Shown: positions 1-9,360 of the stretch, piece by piece | Position numbering within the stretch: position 1 is the first letter of the stretch | Layout: each line of letters starts with the position of its first letter | Source: Pyrrhosoma nymphula | Taxonomy: Eukaryota > Arthropoda > Insecta > Odonata > Coenagrionidae | Length of the DNA stretch: 64,000 bases | Assembly: GCA_963573305.1 (NCBI GenBank) | Contig: OY754329.1 | Span: 42,862,417-42,926,416, forward strand | Direction: 5' to 3' | Notes under the pieces: generated by a model | Seen by the model: the letters and a program-made list of their open reading frames with translations, nothing else | What the model was told of the DNA's origin: nothing | Database searches by the model: none | Translations under genes and position numbers: made by a program

Positions 1-735
1 GACGACAGAAAGAAAGCATACGGAAGGTTTGGCAAGTTTTTCGGCGTCCGAAAGTGTACCCACTAATCCTAGGAGGGACAAAAGCAATAGGCGTTTCTGC
101 TCTCATTAGAGCCAAAACTCTTTCCTCCTCTCTTTTTCATCTCACGGAGTGATTTCCCTAAAGCTAAAGAAAAGAGGATTCGGAAATAATTTTACAACTC
201 GAGCATGGAGCATCATCTAGACGGCTTTCGGAAGTAGTGTACCGACACTTCAGTGACAGAAAAGGTCTGGGCGAACGTGCGTATATCTAGTGAGAGGTCA
301 CAACAATTTGGTGAGCGATGGTCAAGACAATCATTTTCCATTGCCGCTGGCCGCTGTAACCTCTCCTTCTGGGAATGTAAGCAATGCTGATCATATTTAT
401 ATCATCTAGCTGTCATATTTCACGTTAAAGATTTTAATAATGAATATGATAACAATATGTGCAACGGCAGAATGAAAGTTACTTATTTTCAATCCTATTC
501 CTCTGTCGATTTTAATTAAAAGTCAAATTCAGAGGAGATTTGAAAGTAAAACAGTTCCATAATTTTGGTAAGCCGCAACCAGGAAAGCTTTGCTTTCGAC
601 GAATGGCATTCAAACGAAATAGAAAGGCTTAAAGTATTGATTCATATGAACGGTGATATATTTTAGTTGGTGTATATAAATATCAGTGATCAATAGGAGA
701 ATAAAATGGTGAGAAAACTTGACTCCAATACAGAA
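1..735. other. AT-rich non-coding DNA
   Basis: No recognisable gene, RNA or repeat. Base composition is moderately AT-rich, with stops in all frames. The first 360 bases are slightly richer in GC and CpG than what follows. Confidence 0.6.
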
Positions 736-973
736 ATAAGTAATGGGTCAAAATGACCCATAGCCATCCATTTAGGTATAGCATCAATCAAAAAGTTGAG
801 CAACAACAATTAAGAAATTTTATTTCGAGATTAGTAAAGTATTTATTTTTTATAAAATAAAAATGCGCAAAGTCATAAAATTTAAAAAGAATCTAATCAC
901 AAAAAAGTGGTTAAATTTGACTTTGAACACGTGTTGTGGGTCAAAATGACCCATCCCGTCCTGATAGTGTTAT
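736..973 (+). mobile_element. piggyBac-type terminal fragment, copy A
   Basis: Two copies of the palindrome GGGTCAAAATGACCC lie at 745-759 and 938-952. Bases about 796-973 align by eye with 20617-20777: shared blocks include ttaagaaatttt, caaagtca and ttgaacacgtgtt, followed by the palindrome and a tail like ccatcccgtcctgatagtgtta. In the other copy this tail ends at TTAA, the target and flank of piggyBac elements; here the last base is changed (TTAT at 970-973). No transposase is present, so this is a non-autonomous or truncated copy. The first palindrome (745-759) may be the end of another copy in the same direction. Assignment to piggyBac rests on the TTAA end and the GGGTC/GACCC subterminal palindrome and is an inference. 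Confidence 0.5.
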
Positions 974-2240
974 ATTATTACAAACTACTTCTTCTTACTA
1001 CTTGTGTGACAGTGCGACACTATTTCCAACCAATCGATTGTTGCTAAAAGCTGGGTGGTTGCATTTCAAGAAAGAAAATGGCTGGAAGGGAAATATTTTT
1101 CCAGGCACAATTTTTTAAATTCATTAATGCAGGGTTTTTGAAAATTTCTTATGCTTTGATATCACTCCCACTTCAACATTTGTTCATAGATACTAATTAT
1201 TTATAATGAAGAAGTATTTAAGGCATCGTCGAATTATCTACTACCGAAAAGTACCGTACAGTAATTTCTTGGTAGTAAATACCATAACTGTTTTCTAGTA
1301 TACAAATAATAGATACATATATCAAAGGAACATATCATTAATCAACATAGTAATCATATTTAAAATTGTGGAAGCACGCCGATATATCAATAAGGACTTC
1401 AGCTAATTAAAAGTTCATTGTAGAAACATCGATGTTGAGGTATTGATGTCCTGCCGACATCGATAGTGGAACTTTAATACTCCTTCGAATTCTACAACCT
1501 AAGCGTAGCGATTTATAAAATGAGAAAACTGTATCTAGTAGTAAAACTATTCACGGTTAAAGAACGATGATGAGTCTTGCGAGCAACTTTGATATTGTAT
1601 CAACATAAATATTTTATGTCCTTCCCGATGCTTATTCCAACTTCAGGCGTTGTTCCATTCTTTCTTTAATCCTATCATTGGGCCACATAAAATCATTCTC
1701 ATCGGCATAATCTGCATGAGGGTATGTCTATAATGCGTTTTATCAATTAATCTCTTAATTTTTATCGTCACAATGTTGGTATAGTGATTACCACCTGAAA
1801 GATCTATGTTTTAACACCAATTCTTGTATTCATCATTGTATGTAAACTATAGTAGTAACTTAAAATTTAAACTACTCCTTTTTTAGATGCTGCCTTTTCA
1901 AACTTAAATTACAGCTATGATTTAAGTTGTTTTCTCACCAAACCTGAATTATGCCCATACATCATCGATGCAAAAGTTTATGCTCCTCAACCAAGAAACA
2001 TACGATTTATTAAAATGACACTCCACTCACTAATTCGCTTCAAGGGGGCACTATGCATAGAACATCTGTACGATCATAATAACATAATCTAAATACACAT
2101 TGATCAGAATTTTTTCTTTCCACTCTTGGCCAGGTTTCATTTGCTTTTTTTTCCATTTATGTATTTGAAGATCAAGTAACATCGATGGAGTGCATTCGAC
2201 AGTCCATCGTTGTTTTTCTACGATGCTCATACCTACCCAT
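974..2240. other. AT-rich non-coding DNA
   Basis: No supported gene. One short open frame crosses the end of the piggyBac-type fragment and has no family resemblance. The rest is AT-rich with dense stops. Confidence 0.6.
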
Positions 2241-2244
2241 TGCC

Positions 2245-2610
2245 CATGCCCTAGCTCATAAGCTGTTCCATTCCCCTCCTCCCCTCTCTCTCACCCAAAC
2301 TGCCACTGACTGCCTCCTCCCTTATAACCCTCTCGCACCCCCTCTTTGTAGCCAGAACGCCGGTCGAATGAATCAAAATTTATCTTGTTTGCCTAATCCG
2401 ATTCCCTCAATCAGCGACTGCGGTGGGGCAAAATGGACCAGTGGGAGGTGCTCCCTTACTATACCCTCCCACCCGTCGCATAAACCCCCTCACTTCCAGC
2501 TCTCACACACATACAGACACACCATGCCCTCTAACTCATCGACGTCTACCGCCTCCACTCTCCACAGGCATGTCTACCTCTTCACTCCGCAACGTAGAGC
2601 GTTGTCATGA
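2245..2610. repeat. Pyrimidine-rich GC-richer island
   Basis: The plus strand is C/T-rich (runs such as ccctcctcccctctctctc near 2272). Its overlapping open frames are low-complexity Pro/Ser/His-rich translations with no domain, typical of CT tracts and not of genes. It is one of a series of such islands in this window. Confidence 0.55.
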
Positions 2611-3012
2611 CAGAACCCAGAGGCTGAACATTTATTTATTTTTTATTATACCGGGCCAAGGGCACGAAGGGCCGCGCCCCCGTGGCATCCCTACTCGTTC
2701 CACCCTCCCCTCACCACTCCGCACACCTTTGGAGCTGTTGACCAGAGAGAGAGAGCTAAAAAACCCTTTGCCACGGTGTCCATTACGGATAGTTTTCGAT
2801 CGTTAGGTATCGAGTGATATGGGGCGCGATGTTGTCGTATTTCGCGCATCACCGATTTCGGATTGAGGTGCTTGGTCAATGTTCACGACTGAAATCTGGC
2901 AACCGTGGATGCCATACCACCTTGAAACTACTGACCGCGTCCTATCCTGTTTAATTTATTGAACCTCTTCCATAAGGCTTCGTTACCTCAGTCCACAGAC
3001 CGACCAGCGTAC
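2611..3012. other. Non-coding stretch between island and inverted-repeat element
   Basis: Mixed composition with some CpG around 2660-2720. No coding or RNA signature seen. Confidence 0.5.
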
Positions 3013-3013
3013 G

Positions 3014-3231
3014 TACAGCTCTCGCGAAAGCTTATGGCGCTCAGATGCGCGGTGTTTGTGTTGTCCGCGTCATACAAATTCCATTTTTTTAAAATGAACT
3101 CATGCATGGCACAAATGCCATGTCTTTGCTTTCCCCTACGTCCCTTTTACCTACCCCTTCCACCAAAATTTACCCCTCCTCGACGTCTTCTTCTACACAT
3201 CCGAACGCCATAAGCTTTCGCGAGAGCTGTA
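3014..3231. mobile_element. TA-flanked inverted-repeat element (MITE-like), 214 bp
   Basis: A perfect 24-bp terminal inverted repeat starts at 3016 (cagctctcgcgaaagcttat, then ggcg) and ends at 3229. It is directly flanked on both sides by TA (3014-3015 and 3230-3231). With the flanking G and C the match is 27 bp. TA target duplication plus short inverted ends is the pattern of Tc1/mariner-type non-autonomous elements. The 160-bp interior codes for nothing recognisable. The perfect arms in otherwise eroded DNA suggest a fairly recent insertion, or selection or conversion keeping the arms alike. Confidence 0.6.
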
Positions 3232-3241
3232 CACGCAATAT

Positions 3242-3257
3242 CCAAAATCGATTTTGG
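3242..3257. repeat. 16-bp perfect palindrome
   Basis: ccaaaatcgattttgg is its own reverse complement. It lies 11 bp beyond the inverted-repeat element. Function unknown; it may be chance. Confidence 0.4.
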
Positions 3258-3399
3258 GAGATATGTCGGTCCACTCGTAATTCGCAGTGCCTAACACCGC
3301 CAACTTACAGTGGTAACCGTTGACGCCTCTGGAGTAAACGGGAAAGATGAAGGATTATAATCAATAAAATCAAACAAAAAGGAAAATCGTATACTCTTA

Positions 3400-4060
3400 T
3401 ACTACTCTCAATCATTTTCGTGGATAACTGCTGGGTGGAGAAACTTTTGGTTCAACGTTTCATTCCTCATGCTGGGAACGTCGTCGGGAGACTGAAGAAG
3501 TTTGATCCAGTTACATCTGTGTATGGATCCGTCTGGGCCGTTGGATGGCTGACCATTTTTGTCCCAATTTAAAAAATAAACAAAAACCAAATATTACCAA
3601 CAAAAAATTAAAATACGAAACATCGTAAACGGTTGGTTATCACACCCACATTTTTGGAAATATATCTTTTCCACACTCTACATATGTGTTAACCGTCGTC
3701 CCGTATTAAAATTTAAAGGACGTTTAGCTATTTAAACTGCCTCTCGAACCAGTCGTGGATAATAAGAAGCTGTTTTAGCTATTACTTTGTCTTCATTCAG
3801 AAGGATTTTGTGCCCTGATCCCGACATAAAATGATCAGCAACAGCTGAAGCCTGCCACTGTCTTGCTTGAAGCGCCCTTTTATGCTCTTTAAGTCTTGTT
3901 TAAATTTTCCGTTTTGTTTGTCCAACATAGCTAGAACCACAAGAGCATGGAATTTCATAAATCCCTTACTTACAAAAATACTGACGGAAAGTTTTAGGAG
4001 CAATGGTACAAAGCATTCATTCATACAAAGCCAAAATGTAGCGGCAGTTATTGATAATAT
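3400..4060 (-). pseudogene. Penelope-like element remnant: GIY-YIG endonuclease and 3' UTR
   Basis: Reading the minus strand from about 4013, the frame gives TIAPKTFRQYFCK, a stop, then GIYEIPCSCGSSYVGQTKRK (codons at 3965 downward). This is the GIY...YVG core of the endonuclease that ends Penelope-like element (PLE) proteins, with the PLE-type CxC insert. After a frameshift the domain continues as LKEHKRALQARQWQASAVAD (the EH and SAVADH positions expected of the fold), then HKILLNEDKVIAKTASYYPR, LVREAV, a stop and IAKRPLNFNTGRRLTHM. At least one frameshift and three in-frame stops make it dead. The reverse transcriptase that should precede it (at higher coordinates) is not recognisable, so the copy is 5'-truncated or too decayed. 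The 3' UTR runs to about 3400 and holds a hammerhead-like core. PLEs cut target DNA with this nuclease and copy their RNA into the site. Confidence 0.88.
3454..3487 (-). ncRNA. Degenerate hammerhead-ribozyme-like core in the PLE 3' UTR
   Basis: On the minus strand the order is CCGACGA-C, a 5-bp stem GUUCC/GGAAU with an eight-base loop, then GAAAC. This matches the hammerhead layout CUGANGA - stem II - GAAA, with one core change (U to C). Hammerheads are known in the terminal repeats of Penelope-like elements. Activity is doubtful because of the core change and because stems I and III were not resolved. Confidence 0.45.
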
Positions 4061-4924
4061 TTCAAGGATATGTAAACTCCTTGCATACTTGAGATAAATG
4101 CCCCTCATCAGTACAATATTATAATGCACATCCTATCTAAAAGGGTATAAAGCGTTCAATATCCAGAACAAATATGTACATATGGACCTTTTTAACAATT
4201 AATTTAAAAGCCATTAACTTTTCCCTCTTTTAACTAGCTAACTTATCGCACTGGATCGCATGTTGAACTTCACCACAAGCCTTATATGATTACTGGTACG
4301 CTGATGGCATTGCATCACCTCCCGGTTGATCCTGCTTCTATAAATTAAAATTATGTAATAAAAAATTCTGTCAATTTCGTGATTCTGAATACTGCTCTCC
4401 TCAAGTGCTTTGCTGGAACGTATTTTTCTTGTACTAGCTAAACAAATACTCTTTAATCAGCAGATTCCTTTTGCCTGAAAGTTGCTGGCAGTAGTGGTGC
4501 TGCTGTCAGTTAAAATATACAGGGGAAAGATGCAAATGGATAAACCGCTTCATCATTTCTATTGTCAGGAGACACATCCAAAATGCCTGCCCTTTATTTC
4601 TCACCTCTCTACCCTTTGATAAAAAAATAGATATAATAAAATCACCATTCCGACATTTTGATGCATTTCAATTATGTCATAGTTGACATGGGCACAATTT
4701 TATGTTATCCAGTTAAATATATCCTTGGTGCACTGTTCGCTGCTTATGTGTTTACCCAGTGATAAGGCTTGCGTCAAATGACAAATTGTTTGATGCTGTG
4801 TAAAAATGTCTTGGTTAACATATGATTAACGTTATGGCTACATCTTGCGGTCCAGCAGCCATTATTAGGCTGGACCATAATATTTATCGAATGATACATA
4901 TTTGTAAATGAAATTGGAATTTAA
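4061..4924. other. Non-coding DNA upstream of the PLE remnant
   Basis: This is where reverse transcriptase sequence of the minus-strand PLE would lie, but no RT motif is readable. AT-rich, stops in all frames, nothing else recognised. Confidence 0.5.
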
Positions 4925-4959
4925 ATGCATAACCTCAATCTCACTAGGCTTGACTTATC

Positions 4960-5660
4960 CTATTCCGCACTCCTTGTGAACACTTCCACGTTCCTCCACC
5001 AATCTAGAATATCCCCAATTCGGGAACTATCCACCTTCCCTATACCACAGCTTCCTCTCATTCCGTCTGCTTCCCTTCTTCCCTCCGTCCATCCACTCCA
5101 ATCCCGCCGAGAAATTCGTCGAATTCCGTCCGGAGGATGAGAAAGACCTCCTCCACCACTTCAATTCTGGCCCTTAGACTTCCAGACCACTTCATCGCCC
5201 CCGCGGAATACCGTCCCCAATCCCTCCGGCCTCCGACCAACCCAATGAGTGATTTCCCCCACCAACCACCACTATCGCCATTCCAATGCCGCTTCTCTCA
5301 CCCCCAGTCTCCCTCCCCTAAGCGGGAGAGCGGAAGAGGATGAAAAGGAACACGAGGAGGAAGGAGAAGGGAATATGAAGTCACAGAGGAGGAAAGTGTT
5401 GACCCTGGGTTTAGGGGGAAAGGGAGAGTGGTGGATTTCGATCATGGTATGAGGGTGAGATTCTTTTTTCAAGGATTCCATACGGACGAAAGGGGTGGCA
5501 AATAGTAGGGGTTGGGGAGAGATGTGTAGGGGGTGGCTGACTGAGGGAAAGAGAAGATAAAGGCGCGGAAAGAGGGTTGTGGTGAGGTTCGCGAGAGAAG
5601 GGTTTGAAAACGGCCGAAGAGGGGAGAGTTGGTCGGAGCGAGCCCGCGCTATTATTCGCT
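4960..5660. repeat. Strand-switching pyrimidine/purine island
   Basis: The plus strand is strongly pyrimidine-rich to about 5320, then changes abruptly to purine-rich (gga/gaa tracts) to about 5660. The open frames here on both strands translate to low-complexity Pro/Ser or Glu/Arg/Gly strings and are not credible genes. Confidence 0.55.
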
Positions 5661-5960
5661 CGTTTGAGTCCCCGTCCGCGCAGGGCGACGGGAAGTGCGG
5701 TCGAAATGACGCGACGATGGATTCAACGGTCCGTTATAGAGGACTAGAATGTTAATGGCGCTTAATTTATACGCGGGGAGAGGGGTTGGAGAGAGAGAAA
5801 AAAATATCACGCCCCTGACGGAATTCGCAATTTAATATTGAAGCCGTTTATCTATCCATCCGATCCGGGGACCATCCGCGTAACCGGGTGTTACGGAAAA
5901 ACTTTCATCCCGCGGATCCTTTGCCATCCTCGGATTGACGTAATAATAATTGGAAATTCG
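5640..5960. promoter_or_regulatory. CpG-dense segment, possible regulatory DNA
   Basis: CpG dinucleotides are much denser than in surrounding DNA (for example cgagcccgcgc and gtccgcgcagggcgacggg around 5640-5695). No reading frame, TATA box or splice pattern convincingly identifies a promoter. A regulatory role is only an inference from composition. Confidence 0.3.
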
Positions 5961-6154
5961 ATGAGCCATTTCATTCGGGTTTGTCCATTGGATTCAAAAT
6001 TGTAACTTATTCCTCATTTACTTGAGCTACGAAAATTTTACTTCAAATTCAGGATATGGATTTTATCCGAAATCTTTCTCAATAGGCTTTAACATTATTA
6101 CTTGTAATTCTTGGTAATGGATTTGATACAAAACCGTTTTGATTTTAGCCATAA

Positions 6155-6225
6155 TAATCCCTGAGTTATGCCACCCTGCAGAATGCCACCCTGAGTTATG
6201 CCACCCTGCACCCTGCAGAAGGGAT
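6155..6225 (+). repeat. Short tandem duplication of a gttatgccaccctgcag-type unit
   Basis: The unit atgccaccctg(cag) occurs three times in about 50 bp, with an extra ccctgca copy. This looks like local slippage or a repair duplication. Confidence 0.75.
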
Positions 6226-7484
6226 AGAAGAGAGGAATAGTTTGTGGAGTATAAAATAAATGTGATTATTTATTGCTTGCAATAAAAATTTCCCAGAATG
6301 TAAAAAACGGAGAGTTATTGATGGATTGAGGTTATGCGTTCTTTATAATGAGTATAATGACAAATTTGGCATCCAGGTTGTAAAAAGGGTTATTTAATTT
6401 CTCCCAAAAGGATTTTTAACTCCGTAAATTGAAGATAGTGGTGCAATAAGTATAAACGAGAAGCGTTGAAATTAAAACGTTATGCAGCTACAATACTTGA
6501 CTATAGATATAGATGACTATATAGATGACTTGACTTAAGATAACTTACATCACGGTAATTTCGGCATTTTGCAACCGAATGGATACCAACTGGATAAATA
6601 ATACTCCCTAGAAAAACATTATTGTCTTACATAACTCATTTTTATTTTTTTAACAGTAAACCAAGCAAAATGTCATCATGAATATAAAAGGAATATAGTT
6701 AAACTTTATTTCATTATTTGATATTAATTAACAACGCCATCACTAGACTTATTCCGCAATTTATATCCTCCTTAATTTCCGATGGAAGTTTCAGCCTTTC
6801 CAGGGCAAAGTAATACACATGCTTAAATGGTATCAGAAAAATATCATGCGTTTAACTATGTGGAATAATGAATTGTACGAGAGGGTTTCCACATATCCCC
6901 TTATAGAATTACTGTCATAAATTCAAGTAAACTATGAAATTAGGAGCTCATAAGTAAAAAAAAGTAGAGCATGGAATTTGTGTAATTAAATTTTCCGGAA
7001 TTTAGGTGTAAAATAAGGTAATCTTCATTTTACAAACTACTTCTACCTCACAGATTGTGATACATGAGAAATTTATTGGACCACAAAATAGCAAATTTAA
7101 GGACCTCTATTTCTGTGTTATCACATTATCCGCTCTCATTTTTCTCTCTCCACAATTATAAGGTTGGGTTATTATCGAGGAAAGCTCAACATTAAAAACG
7201 TGCTCCCATGTTATATATGCTCCCATGAAATATTTTTTTATCATAAAATATTACCTATTGGTAGATACTCATCAATAAAAGAGATTTTTGGAGCAATTCG
7301 GAGGAATTCTACTTAACCATTAGCTAAAGAAAAAACGATGCTATTTTTTTAATAATTATATTAGTTTCTATTATTACGAGTCATTTGTTATTGACCACTC
7401 ATCGTTGAGATGGCACCGTTCCAGTATTTACACAATCTAAGCCTTCACCATCATATCTTATATTTAATTAAAAAACATTATCAT
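6226..7484. other. AT-rich non-coding DNA
   Basis: No gene, RNA or mobile-element signature seen. Confidence 0.6.
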
Positions 7485-7690
7485 ATTAATATATAAAAAT
7501 TGAATGGTGTCTGTCTGTCTGAACGCAAAAACTACTGAACCAATTGAGCTGAAATTTGGCATGTAGTAAGTAAATGTATATGGATGTAACATAGGCTATA
7601 TTTAAAATCCCTCAGGGCCCCCAAATGCTCTCCTGGTGGTCCCTGGTGGTCCATGCTAAGCCTTGGGTTCGGTGCAGTGGATTCATTTTT
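7485..7690 (+). repeat. Probable interspersed-repeat fragment
   Basis: The run tgtctgtctgtctgaacgc followed by aaaactactgaaccaattga, gctgaaatttggcat and, downstream, gtaacataggctat has the flavour of a repeat motif seen in many arthropod genomes. The element class cannot be named from this fragment alone, and no ends were found. Confidence 0.35.
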
Positions 7691-9050
7691 GGCTTTTTAA
7701 AAATTACTTTCACTCAAGATAAGAGGGCTAACACTTATTTTAACGGACGGCTGAATAAATGAAGTTTCTAATTCATTCAATCGATTTTCTTTTACGCTTC
7801 GTAATTGCCAGAATATCATGTTTTTTTGCGAAAAAATCTCACATTTTTCTCTGAAATCAACAATAGCATATTTCTTTGACAACCAGAGATTTTCACAATA
7901 ATTGTGCATCTTGCTCTTAACCAGTGTGCAAGTAAGGTGTTGTCACAATTTATCATGTCTGTGCATCTTGCAATCTTCAATGTAAAAATAAATATCTAAG
8001 TACATGCATGGGGCATAATGACCAACCCAGAATGCTATTATTTATATCTCTTTTAGCATTATTAATTAGGCTATGTAATGCCTCTTGCAAAATAAATCTA
8101 TATACATATGTATTTACATTCATAGTATGAATTGGTTTCATCAGTATTAATTGCAATATGCGTATGTACATATAGCAGGTACTACTTACATATTGGTTAA
8201 GCTTCCTTAATTGCATGAGCGTGTTTAAAGTGAAATGACGTTCTCTTTCGAATTTAATTTACAGAAATATACCTACACTAAATATTTTAGAATTATGATG
8301 CTTTGCGCATGATTTTAGTTCAGATTCAGGTCATATTTTATAAAAAATAAATAAATATGTTTTGTGTGTGCATGATGTTAAAATAAAATAATTTAACCTT
8401 TGATTGAAAACTTACTTCCAATAAATACGACCTTTCCTGAAGAAATGAGACAATTCACAAACCCAGAAAATGTCGAAATGCCAATCGGACATATTTGTCC
8501 CGGACGCGGTTTAAGGGGGTTCGCAAAGTTCAGGGGCTCTAGTGTTAAATGGAGGAGAATTCTATGCAACTGAAACATATATCCCGGTAATCGCAAAACG
8601 TGTCATTTTAATTACACCGAAAGCAAGTGAAAATGTTTTAAGGTTAAAAAGCCCTTTTTATCATTTAAGTACTTTCACGCACCATATATGACTACAAAAC
8701 GCTCTGTCAACGCACTAATTTCACTTTCCCTCTTCCAATTAATTTTTTCGATTCCCTCCCTTATTTTTACTGTTACCCTATCATCCCCTGCTACATTCAC
8801 CCTTTCGGAGGGTTGGAGGATAGTGCGTTCATGTAGATCCAGATATATTTCCCAATGAGCCCTCACAAACCCTTCCTTTACGTCCACATCCCAACTCTTT
8901 TTCACTCACTGGCAGCGGTCAGATCCACAAAAAAATCCTTTCGCGCTAAACGAGCTCGAGGGCCGGACCTTGAAAAGGAATTAATTTCCCGATACCCACG
9001 ACCCACCCGCTTCAATCGCGATAAGTTCATGAAAACGTTTTGTGTATGTA
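7691..9050. other. AT-rich non-coding DNA
   Basis: No supported feature. Short open frames on the minus strand have no recognisable domain. Confidence 0.6.
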
Positions 9051-9059
9051 ATCAATCAG

Positions 9060-9360
9060 ATTACGTATTCAAACATGCGGGGTAAAATTGTGAGGGAGGA
9101 GATTTTCAAAGGGGTGGGAATGTGTGGGAGGGCGCCGGGAAAAGAGGATTGAAATGAGAAACCAAAGCTAAAGGAGAGGAAGGGAAAGAGAGAGAGACTT
9201 TGGGTGATGGAAAGGAGGAAAAAATCAATTACCCGTGAAAGTTTTCTAATAATTCCCCCGCGAGCGGTATGAGAAGGGAAATAATCCGGCAAGCACCCTT
9301 TTCCAAAACCCGCCTGAGCCCTGTTTTTGATCCTTCTCCCACCCTCTTTCGACCCCATGC
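9060..9360. repeat. Purine-rich island
   Basis: The plus strand is G/A-rich (gaaagagagagagac, ggaaaggagg), with some CpG at its right edge. No credible coding sequence. Confidence 0.5.
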
